DNA of 64,000 nt. It comes from Phytopythium helicoides. Lineage: Eukaryota; Oomycota; Peronosporomycetes; Pythiales; Pythiaceae. The notes below the pieces were generated by a model, which had not been told where the DNA came from, searched no databases, and worked only from the letters and a program-made list of their open reading frames with translations. Every line of letters starts with the position of its first letter. Within the stretch, counting starts at the first letter, position 1. The position numbers and the translations under genes are program-made. The DNA lies in NCBI GenBank assembly GCA_024867545.1, contig JANFNE010000004.1, positions 868,001-932,000 on the forward strand, in the 5' to 3' direction. Positions 19,386-28,664 of the stretch are shown here, piece by piece.

Positions 19386-20489
19386 TTAGAATTCCGGTTC
19401 TAGTACTGTGAGAGAGTCGGATTCGTTGTCGAACGAATACGCATGAATTTGACCGCCAAACGTGCTTGCCAGTAATGTCTTCGAATCCCCAACGCGACAA
19501 AGGCCTGTAAACATGCCTGAAGATACTTCTTGGTGCTCACACAGTAGCTTGCTTGTGGAGACATCCCACAGCTTGATGCTACCGTCTTTAGACACGCTCA
19601 CTGGTGTAGGAATGATCCCTTTCTCGATCTCCATGAAGCAACACGCCGTTGCGTCCTGCTGATGCCCGGAGCACTCTAGCACTTGCTTCTCCATGCGTCG
19701 ATCCCAGACTCGTATCTCACCACCAACTCCATTAAACCCTTTGCTAGATGTCAGGATAAACCTCGAGTCTGCTGAAACATCAACAGCCAACGCAAAATAG
19801 ATATAGCCTCGATACGTCTGCACTGGCGTCCGCAGTGCTGTTCGCTCGTCCCAAACCTTCAAACTCAAGTCTTCGCTGCCTTGAACTACCAGTGGCTCGT
19901 TTGGGATCCACTTCGAACATGTGATGACGTTCTGTGGAATCGTGTTTTTCGCGACAGCAGTTGCGGTACCCAAATCCCACATGATGGTCTGGGTATCCCG
20001 TCCGCCAGAGCACAGCGAGGTCTCTTGGTCGTTCACGGCGATTGTCGACACATTTAGTGTATGACTTTCAAGCTTGCTTGTTCTCCAGGCGTCAATCGAG
20101 TCGTCTGTCCGTGTCGAGATCGCGACAGTCGTGTCCCTGGAGCACGAATAGACGCTGCTCACCCCTACGACGAGGCGGTTGACCGAGCGAGAGTGTGGCT
20201 TCCACACCTCTACGACTTGTCTTGAGCGCCAGTCCAAGCTCCTAATAGCCCCGTCTTCCCACCCCGTCAGACACAGCTTCTCCCCATGACATGCAGCGTT
20301 GAACGCGATCGCGTTCAGCGCCGGGAGCTCCGCTTCCACGTCCTTCGCAGAGGCCGCCACTGCATCCTCACCGCCCTGCGGCTGCCTCTCGTCCTCTGCA
20401 GCTGACTCGTTCGCCTCCTTGTCGTCAACTTTCCACTGCGCGATGTCCCGCGCGGGCTTGGGCGTCTCCTTGGAGCTGCAAGCACCCAT
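19386..20489 (-). CDS. WDR31: WD40-repeat protein, WDR31 orthologue
   Basis: A single exon of 367 residues from the ATG at 20489; further upstream ATGs add only low-quality sequence. The start MGACSSKE is a good N-myristoylation and palmitoylation signal, so membrane anchoring is expected. Six to seven WD repeats follow (WDLGTATAV, VQGSEDLSLKVWDERTA, RVWDRRM, KDGSIKLWDVS). The C-terminus (GLCRVGDSKTLLASTFGGQI...LEPEF) parallels the ending of animal WDR31, a protein reported to act in ciliary trafficking. It is divergent from the LYRM gene with a 163-bp shared promoter region. Confidence 0.82.
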   Translation of the reverse strand: MGACSSKETPKPARDIAQWKVDDKEANESAAEDERQPQGGEDAVAASAKDVEAELPALNAIAFNAACHGEKLCLTGWEDGAIRSLDWRSRQVVEVWKPHSRSVNRLVVGVSSVYSCSRDTTVAISTRTDDSIDAWRTSKLESHTLNVSTIAVNDQETSLCSGGRDTQTIMWDLGTATAVAKNTIPQNVITCSKWIPNEPLVVQGSEDLSLKVWDERTALRTPVQTYRGYIYFALAVDVSADSRFILTSSKGFNGVGGEIRVWDRRMEKQVLECSGHQQDATACCFMEIEKGIIPTPVSVSKDGSIKLWDVSTSKLLCEHQEVSSGMFTGLCRVGDSKTLLASTFGGQIHAYSFDNESDSLTVLEPEF

Positions 20490-20591
20490 GGCCGCCGCAA
20501 TTGTGATCTTGAAGCGTCGCCGAACGCCGCGTTTCTCTCGAATTGCGTATGGCATAGTGCGTTCCAATGAACCTCTGCCTCGAATAGAAGC

Positions 20592-20612
20592 TTTTCGTGT
20601 GCGCCACGCCAC
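20592..20612 (+). promoter_or_regulatory. Mitochondrial-gene promoter element (CGTGTGCGCCACGCCAC)
   Basis: A 21-bp sequence with core CGTGTGCGCCACGCCAC lies 41 bp before the LYRM start codon. It is identical over all 21 bp to 58098-58118, which is 48 bp before the CBP3 start codon. Two unrelated promoters sharing 21 bp at a similar distance to the ATG is strong evidence for a regulatory element. Confidence 0.65.
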
Positions 20613-20652
20613 TCAATTCGCGGCTGCCGGTCACTTTGACCCTCGCTTCATC

Positions 20653-21285
20653 ATGGCCACGCCCGCGTCCAAGGTCTCGCGCACGTCGGTGCAGGTGCGC
20701 GCGCTGCGGGGCGCTGCTGCTGCCGAAAGCGGTCGCTAACGTTATCTCCGCGCGGCGGCGGCGGGCTGCGCGCAGCTGTACCGCGACTGCCTGCGTCTGG
20801 CCAAGCACATCGGCGGCAAGGTGCGCGCTGGCTGGTGCGATGCTGCGTTGAGGAGACTGGCGGCTGACTGGGGCTGGCGGAGCAGAGCAAGAAGGGCCAG
20901 GCCATCCGCGAGCTGGTGCGGCGCGAGTTCGAGAAGGGCCGCGACGAGACGGACCCCGAGAAGATCGAGGCGCTCAAGGCCAAGTGCGTCGCTGGCGGTT
21001 GAGGAGCGTTGGCGAGCGGCGGGTGATGCTGACGCCGTGTGGGGCTGCGACCTGCGCTTGTTGTGTTGACGTGCAGCGCGATCCGAGGACTCAGCAACTA
21101 CCTGGTGATGGCCAACTCGAGGTGCGTGCGTTGATTGGCATGGCGAGCGACGCGGCTGCTGACGCAAACTATTTGCATTACACCGCCGCACGAGCAGCAA
21201 GGACAAGAAGCTGCACGAGGCCATGAAGGCCAAGCAGGCGCCCGACGCCGACGGCCCGCAGCAGGCAGAGTACCGCGAGCTCTAA
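20653..21285 (+). CDS. LYR-motif protein (LYRM family)
   Basis: Five exons: 20653-20694, 20776-20820, 20886-20983, 21077-21121 and 21198-21285, all GT-AG and in frame, giving 105 residues. The second exon begins with the LYR tripeptide (LYRDCLRLAKHIGGK), followed by a basic helix with the conserved Phe (VRREFEKGRDETDPEKIE) and AIRGLSNYLVMAN. LYRM proteins bind mitochondrial acyl carrier protein through the acyl chain and help assemble respiratory complexes or Fe-S clusters in the matrix. The length and the 'ETDPEKI' spacing resemble LYRM2/LYRM9-type members, but I cannot assign a subtype. A mitochondrial ACP gene is also in this window (63472). Confidence 0.85.
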
Positions 21286-21457
21286 GCATAATACAGTGGC
21301 GCCGTCGAGTGGCGCGTGGACGAACGAGCAGCTACGCTTCACATCTAGGTTCAATTAGGTTTTTCATGGCTTGAACATACAAACATCAAGTGTGGTCTGG
21401 TTTAGCGTGTAGGTTTAATCCCACCCCCCTCCTCTCGACCCCACTTCTGGATCGACC

Positions 21458-22749
21458 ATGAACCGCAGAGCGCTGGCGAGAAAGGCGGCGGGCGCCAAGC
21501 TGCCGGCGCCGCCCGCGGTGGTGGAGGGCGGCGACGGCTCGGGCGTGGAGAACGTGGGCAAGAAGCTGGAGCGGCAGCTGGCGGCCGGCGACTTCTACGG
21601 CGCGCTGCAAATGTACAAGACGCTCTTCATGCGCTTCCTCAAGGGCGACGCGCCGGACGCGGAGCAGCAGGACAAGGCCGTGGAGCTGGCGCTCGAGGCG
21701 GCGCTGGAGCTCGTCAAGCACGACCAGAGCACGGCCGCTGCCGAGATGGCCAACCTCATGGTCTCGGTCTACGACGACTTCCACCACAAGGTCGACGACG
21801 CGCACAAGGGTGCGTCGCGCTGCGCTCGAGGTGGATGCGAGGGGATGGACAGCTCGCTCATGGCTTCGCTTACATGCAGAGCGCATCCGCAAGATCAACG
21901 CGGCCTTCGTGGAAAAGCCGCAGTTCAGCGCCGACCTGGCCGTCTTCCTCAAGAATGCCGTCAAGTCCGTTCCCATTTACTTGGAGACTTGCGCTTCGTG
22001 CTCTGAACTAACCGCGTTGCTGCATCGTAGGTGGTCGTCCGTGGAGGGCTCGCGCAAGCGCGGAGACCCAGAGCTGCAGCTCATGCTGGCGCGCGCGTAT
22101 CGTGTGGCTGGGGACTTCCCGCACGCCGCCAAGCACTTCCTGCATGCGGAGAGTCCAAAGGAGTTCGCTGAGATGCTGTTTGACTGGTCGAAGACGGGCT
22201 ACCCAAGCGAGTCAGACCTTGTTCCTCGCGCGTGCTGTTTTGCAGTACGTGGAAGATCTGGTGTACATGCATTTTGGGCATTTGCTAATGATCATTGCAG
22301 ACTGTTGAGCCTCGAGAATTTACGCGACGCCAACAAGGTGCACGACGAATATGTGGCGTTGAGCACAGCTGCCAACCGGTCCGTGGACCTCCCCCTCTTC
22401 AACTTTGTGCGCTTCCTGCTGCTCACCCTCGAGGTATGCTGATGTCGCGTTTCGAACCGTGACGCTGTTGGGTTGAACTGATTCGTATTTTGCCTCTGAA
22501 CTCCAGCGCGATGCACTCCCGCTGTTCCAGCTCCTGCAGGAGCGATACGCGGCGGCGCTCTCTCGTGACAGCGCGCTCCGAAGCGTAAGTCTCTCTGCAT
22601 TCCCTCGTGGTTGATATCTGGTTTAATGCTCAAGATGCTGCGGTCTGTCTCTGCAGTACCTGGCCGCTATCGGACAAAAGTTCTATGGTCTTCAGCCTCC
22701 GCGAACAGGTCTGAGCTCCCTCTTGGAGATGTTCTCGGGCGGTCTGTAA
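21458..22749 (+). CDS. GET4: GET4, tail-anchored protein insertion factor (one frame break)
   Basis: Six exons: 21458-21809, 21880-21964, 22031-22244, 22301-22433, 22507-22584 and 22657-22749. GET4 is an alpha-solenoid protein that with GET5 bridges SGT2 to GET3 and delivers tail-anchored proteins to the ER. Motifs are LAAGDFYGALQMYKTLFMRF, TAAAEMANLMVSVYDDF, RGDPELQLMLARAYRVAGD, LLSLENLRDANKVHDEY and LPLFNFVRFLLLTLE. Exon 3 is one base too long. The expected DLFLARAVLQ is split because CCTTGTTCC stands where CCTGTTCC would keep frame, near 22219. Everything after that is intact in the shifted frame, so a sequence error is likely. Confidence 0.85.
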
Positions 22750-22862
22750 CGAGATACCGGAACGAGACAAGAAAGATCACTCTAGCCACCGCAAATACAA
22801 AGTTGCGCGAATTCGTGCGTCATGTATTGGGAAATGAATGGGCGTTTGTTGAGTGAGACCCA

Positions 22863-23142
22863 TCAGTTCTTGGTGAAGTAGCCCTCTCCGCCCGGGTTTG
22901 CCGTCGACGGACGGTTGCTACCCCGGGCCTGTTTCTCCATCTCTTCGATGCGCAGCAGCGTCGCTGACTTGATTGGCAGGATCTTCGGCTTGCACAGCAC
23001 TTCAGTCAAGTTGCCACGCTCCGAGTATACAAGCCCCGCCTTGGGAAGCACCTCCAGGATTTGAACGCGCTGTTGAACCAGATGCAGAGTCAGCAGTCTT
23101 TTTCACGGGGCAGCGTCATTGAGGCATGAAGTCAACCTGCAT
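22863..23142 (-). CDS. BBIP1: BBSome-interacting protein 1 (BBIP1/BBIP10)
   Basis: Two exons: a 6-nt first exon (ATG CAG, 23142-23137), a 67-nt intron and 23069-22863, giving 70 residues. Family features are EVLPKAGLVYSERG followed by EVLCKPKILPIKSATLLRIE, which closely follows the 'VLCKPKLLPLKS.TLEKLE' signature of animal BBIP10. BBIP10 is a small subunit of the BBSome, which moves membrane proteins in cilia. The very short first exon is inferred from frame and from an in-frame stop upstream. The gene is convergent with GET4, 113 bp apart. Confidence 0.85.
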
Positions 23143-23296
23143 TTTCGGGTTGGGTGCTCTGCTCGTTGACGAAAGCGTTCAAATACGACAAGGGGGCGTC
23201 TGTTTAGTGTTAGCGACGCTTTGCTGTTTAGGCGAGATCGCAACGGCTGCAAACAAGTTCACAAAAGATCTATTTCAAAAGCTGTTGATGAGAGGC

Positions 23297-25791
23297 TTAG
23301 AACTTCTGCTTTTTCGCCTTGCTCTTCTTCTTTTCGGCATCCTGCTGCGACTTGCGCTTTAGGTTCTCGACAATGCTCTTGAGCTCGTTCTTGGAGGAAC
23401 CCTTAGCGTCCTTGTCGGCCTCGGGCTTTGACGACGCCACCGCAACACGACTCTCACCGCTGTCGTTGCGTTTCCGGCGCTCGGCGAAAATCGCCTGCGT
23501 GGCCTCCGTCTTCTTGTACTTAGGGTCCGTAGGGTCCAGCTGGAACTGCGAGCCCTTGGCGTACAGCGCCGAGAAACGCGGGTCCGCCGCATCGAACTCA
23601 AAGCCCTCCTGAAGCCCGCTCTTTTTGGACTGGAGCTTCTTCATTTCCTTGGCCTTGCGCTTGCCCTTCAGCTTCTGGACCTTCTCCTGCTTGGTGATCT
23701 TCTTCATGTCGAAGTTGCGGTCGCCCATCTCGCCCATCTCGCTGTCATCGCTGTCACCGTCAATAGCCTCGCGCAGGAGTTTGACTTCATTGGGAACTGC
23801 CTTCTTGCTCTTCTGCAAAAGATCTTTCTGCTCGCGAGCGAGAGCCTTCTGCTTGGCACGCTTTTCGTGCTGCTTTTGGTTCTTTTGCTGCTTCTTTTCA
23901 CGTTGGTAGCGTTCGAACGGAGTTTCATTAGCCTCCAGCTCACGCTGCTTCTTTGCGCGTAGAATATCGCTTGCCCCAGGAGTAAAGGACATCTCCATGT
24001 CACCCTCACCGGCATCATCGTCGGATGAGGCAGGTTCCTCGTCACTGGATCCAGCAAATGGGCTCTTCTCGTCGCCAACAGCCTCGTCGTCATCGTCCTC
24101 AGCGTCGCTACCCAACAATGCCTTACGGTATCGGTTCTTGAGCTTCTTCAGCTTCTTGTCCTTCTTTTCATCAGCAGGCCTCTCACTTTCCTCCTCCTCA
24201 TCGCATCACTGTCTTCCTCCTCCTCTTCTTCACCGGCAGAAGACACATCCGACGCCAGATATGCAGCGAAGTCATCATCATCGGCGTCCTTCCAGTCGTT
24301 GTGGCGTGTCAACAGCTCCATTCGGCTCTGATCATCCTCTTCCCAAGTCAACTTGACATCAGTCTGCTGCAATGCCATTGTCGCAAACACAGCAGGCTTG
24401 TAGTTGTCGGGAACCGAGTCGCACGACTCCTTGGGAGCGTTCGTGAACTCGACGTCGTCCGGCACAAATCGCAGGTCGAGCACGTTCGAAGACGTTTCAT
24501 ACTCCAGTTGGTCACAGTTGTCGAAAATCGCGCTCGGCCGTCTTGGCCGAGTCGCACGTGACCACCGCGTAGTAGTACTTCAGCTTTTGCAACTCGTACT
24601 TGCGTAGCTTTTCACGGTCAAACCCATCCATCTCGTCCTCCAGCTTGACACTCTTCTTCACACCTAACGGGTCGTCCGAGTCGTAGCCATCAGCGTCATT
24701 GTTTTCTTCTTCGCTTTCCTTCTCTTCCTGCTCTTCGTCGTCTTTGTCACTTCCAGAAGCATCACTGCCGCTATTGCCATCGTCCTCCTCGGTCTTCGCC
24801 TCGCCATCGCCACCAGCCATCTCTTCGTCGTTTTCATCATCGATGCGCTGTCTTTCTTTTTATCTTCGTCCTCCACAATCCCTGCGGACCGAACTGCTCC
24901 TCTTCCTTCATCTTCTGGAGGCCGAAGTCGGAGGGGTAGATAGTCACGTTCTGAACAGCACCTGTAGACGGCGCGAAAGACTGGCAAAGCGCAAATAAAT
25001 CGATGGCACGAATGCGCGTCCAGTCGCAGTTGAGAACAGCAAAGCGCTTCGTGATGTCGCCCATGGGAATGTCCTCCTCATTCTCCTCTTCAGCGTCCAC
25101 CTCAACCTCCGAGTCGTCATCCGAATCTTCCGAGTCCGACGACGACGAAGACGAGCCCGACTCCAGCTCACCGCGCGCCATTCGGTTCAAGTACTCGAGG
25201 CGAGACAGCTTTTCGTCGTTCTTGTCGACCGTCGCAGCAGCGCTCTTGTCCTCGTCGCCGTTTGAGCTCGTGGTGGATGACGCATCGTCACCATCGTCAT
25301 CGTCGCTCTCACCGCTGTCCTCTTTCAGATCCTTCTTCTTCTGCTGCTGATTCGCTTTGCCCTTGGCAGACTTGACTTTGACCTTGTTCTCTGTCTTCTC
25401 CGGGTCATTGCCCTCCTCCTCCTCGTCCTCCTCCTCCAGGTCGTAGAATTTGTTGAGCTGCTCCGACTTCTTGTCAATACGGCGACCATACTTGTCGTAC
25501 TTGCCTAATTGATGATCGACAGCAATTGAGTTCACACATCAAGGAATCTGCACCGCCACCACACAAAGTTACGCACCCTGGACGCTCTTGAAGCGGTCGT
25601 CGTGCAGGACGGCTGCAAAGCGTTTGTCGATCTTGAGCTTGCTCTTACGCTTCGAGTTGCGCGCAAAGCGCTGCACCATAAAAGCAACAGCGTTAGCAAA
25701 CCAACGCCGTGGCCAAGACGCAATCGCACACCGCGCGCACCGGGTCGTTGTGCACTTTCTGGAAGCGCTGGTCGCTCACGCGGTCCGCCAT
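23297..25791 (-). CDS. ESF1: ESF1, nucleolar 18S rRNA processing factor (several frame breaks)
   Basis: Exons 25791-25741 and 25670-25577 lead into a long third exon from 25504. The start (MADRVSDQRFQKVHNDP) and KSKLKIDKRFAAVLHDDRF are typical ESF1. Then come acidic tracts, the RNA-binding core (RIRAIDLFALCQSF...VTIYPSDFGLQKMKEE), LRKYELQKLKYYYAVVTCDS, LDLRFVPDDVEF and a Lys-rich C-terminus with EGFEFDAADPRFSALY and FQLDPTDPKYKKT. ESF1 acts in the small-subunit processome for pre-18S rRNA. The third exon changes frame near 24880, 24842, 24530 and 24203, each by a single base with homology continuing on both sides. Either the assembly has indels here or the gene is damaged. Confidence 0.83.
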
Positions 25792-26111
25792 GGCGCTCGC
25801 TGGGGTTTCTCGGCGTCAAAAAGTCGCCAAAAGCTCGGGATTTCGCACAGCGACAGCTCAGCAACTCGAGCGAGGCACTGGTGCTCAGGACTCGCGTCAG
25901 AGACGCAGGCGGAGGCTGACAGGAAGCGGCAAGCGGCGCGATGAGCTCGGCGCGATGAGACCAATTGCCGCTACCAGTCAGTCGGCAGATGGCTGGCAGG
26001 CGGCACTGGCTGCGATAGAGTGACTTTGTACGACATTGGCGCGACATTGATTCGAACGAATATAACAGACATGATAACGGACGTGTGGGTTGTTCACTTC
26101 AACATGGACGT

Positions 26112-28221
26112 TCACCAAAACCAGCCTTGCGCCTTGCGCTTCTCCTGAATGGTTGTGACTTCTGCGGGGGTGAAGTTGAGCACCGTCGCGATTGCTTTCT
26201 CCATGTGCTCCTTGGCCTATTCAAGCACACAAAGGTCCTTAGCAAAACTGTTTCAAGTGCCACAAAAGCACCACTTCCTGCCACGCACCTCGTTCTGGTC
26301 GGTCGTCATGTACTTGTAAACGATGTTCCGTAGATACTCGTTCGTCGTGCTGGCGTGTGGAGTGTCGAAGCCTGACAGGCTGCTACTTGAGTCAGTACTC
26401 ATGCGTCGCATCGAGGCCGAGCTGAAGCCGTTCAGAGCGCGCGCGCCGCCACTTCCAGCACGACTTGGCCCAGAATCGCCGTATTGGGCGTGCATGTCGC
26501 TCAGCTCCTTCTCTTTCTGCTCCACAGCGTTCATGGCGCGTTTCCGGTACTGCGCAAATTCTTGGCGCAGCGATTGCAGCTCACTGCCACCTCCACTGCC
26601 ACTGGTAGCTCCCATCATCATGCTGCTCGTAGACATCTTCAAGTCCTTCCAGCTTCTTTTCCAGCTCTTCCTTCTCTCGAACGGATTGTTCATATCTGTC
26701 CAAGGGTCAACAAGGAAAAGATCAGCGTGTCTTCTAACTTCGAAAGAAGAGCGATCACATTCCGCACCGCTCACGCCACTCGGTAGCTAACACCGTTTCT
26801 CCCATTGTTCCGCTAAGTTTTTCGTAGTCGCGAAGGAGCTTTTCAAACTTTCGCCGCCACTCCGTCTCCTATGACCAGTAAAGAGCGACAGTGGGTGAGT
26901 TGACGGCAAAGGACGACCATCAAATCAGTCCTACCTTCTCCTCTGCCTCGGTCTGGGACTTGGTTAGGCGTCGAATTTGAGCTTTTGCAGCCTGAAGCTC
27001 ACCAGCGACGTCCGTTTCGGAAATCTGCTCCGTTTGCCGGGCAAGTACGTTTGCACTCATCTACATCAATAAACCAACGGTTAGCTGCACGACTACTAAT
27101 CTTGTCGTTACAAAAGTCGAACCTTGCGAATCTCTGCATCCTTTTGCTTGCGCGTGATTTCTAGATGTCGTCAAGCAGAGATTGGAGCTATTTGAGACTT
27201 GAAGTCGCATGACGCACATTAAGCTGGTCGTACCTGAGCGAACGCGGTAGCGTCGGAACTCTTCTTGGACACGATCGACGTCCTCCTTGAGAGCCTTTTT
27301 TCTATAGCACCAAAGGCACAAGCGCTCAGCCACTACGCACAATCAGCAAAGCTAGAACTGGAGTGCAAAACTGGTTTCACACCAGACATACCACTCGCTC
27401 GACCTCGTACGGCGTTAGCGAAAGCTCCGGCAGCTTGAGCGGTTCGCCGGATGCCCGATTCGCGTAAGCTTTGATCTCTTCATCGTTGTTGAAGCAATGC
27501 CACGCGTACTCCTTGGTCTCGTCCAGGTCGTTCTCGTTGGCGTACTCGACGAAGCACCAAAACAGGGCTCCGTGTCTAACCTTGTAGACGATCTTACGCG
27601 GCTCTCGTGTTTCGACATCGGTGAACCACGTGTGTCGCGCCTGCGAACTCTTTTCGACTTCTTCTCGGAGTCGCTGGATGGTCTGGTCCTTCTCGGAAAC
27701 GTCTTGCTTGCTGTTGTCAATGCTCCGCTTGGCCATGGCTAGCAGCCGCTTCAACTTGGCCTCCTACGTTTCCACCACCACGGCCATTCGCTTGTGAGTG
27801 ACTTCCCGATACCTCCATGTTTGCTGAGAAGGTGCTCACCGTCTCCTCGAGCTCCTGGATCCTGGCCGACTTCTTGTTGAGCAGTTGCTCCATCCGCAGC
27901 GCACGCTCCTTCCACGCACGCAGTTGCAGCGCGACCTGCGCGTCCATCCCGTTGCTGGACGGCGGTCCATCGCTCACAGCCACTGCCGACGGCTGCTCGC
28001 TCGCTTCCGTCTGCGTCTCGCTTGCTGGGGCCGCGTCGCTCGCCGCTGCTACGTCGTTCACCTCTGCGTAAAAGGCGTAAAACGGTCAGTTCTCCACGCT
28101 TTTCGACCGGAGAAACGGCCATCGCGAGCCCAGCAGGCCCAGGATCATGAGCGGCAGCGCCGTTACCTGCTTCCTGGCTCGCAGCGCCGAGCGCCGAGGG
28201 CTCCGGGGCGGCGTCCTCCAT
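26112..28221 (-). CDS. GRIP-domain golgin (Golgi coiled-coil protein)
   Basis: Multi-exon. Clear exons include 28221-28167, 28063-27840, 27763-27392 and the last, 26216-26112; further small exons lie near 27300, 27170, 27060, 26935 and 26860. The N-terminus is acidic and low-complexity; coiled coil follows (MEQLLNKKSARIQELEET, KDQTIQRLREEVEK). The C-terminus (TNEYLRNIVYKYMTTD, then MEKAIATVLNFTPAEV) is a GRIP domain, which binds Arl1/Rab GTPases at the trans-Golgi. Exon 3 also carries a non-coil segment (HTWFTDVETREPRKIVYKVR...WHCFNNDEEIKAYAN) not usual in golgins. Not every internal junction keeps frame (around 27300 and 26690), so the middle of the model is provisional. Confidence 0.75.
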
Positions 28222-28664
28222 CGTCGGATCGGCTGGGGGCTTCGTGTCACTCGGCAGCTTCTCGCGGTCGAAATGGTGTTAGCGCCGTCTTTAACATTAG
28301 GTATCTTTTAAGACTTCATTTAGCAATTCTCCTACCTATACGCCAATAAACGGAGCCTAACACATCGCGTCACGCCTTCTCGGCCCCTGATTGGCGCTTC
28401 GTAAGCGCAAGAGCGCTGGTCGAAATCCCTTAGCCAGCGTATCACGTCCTGGCGCCACTCCATCCCGCGACCGCATCCTCTCGCCTCGCCGCCGCTCGCT
28501 CCGCCGCCGCCTGTGCTCCTCCGCTGCGCCCTGCTGCTGCGTGGGTGCGTTGGGCACTTAGGGCGTCGATCTGTTGAGGTTTCGGCGGGTTTCCGCGCCT
28601 CTAGCGAGCTTCAGAGCCCCCAGGATCGCGCTTTTCCGGTGGTGGAAGCCCCGACCGGACTGCC

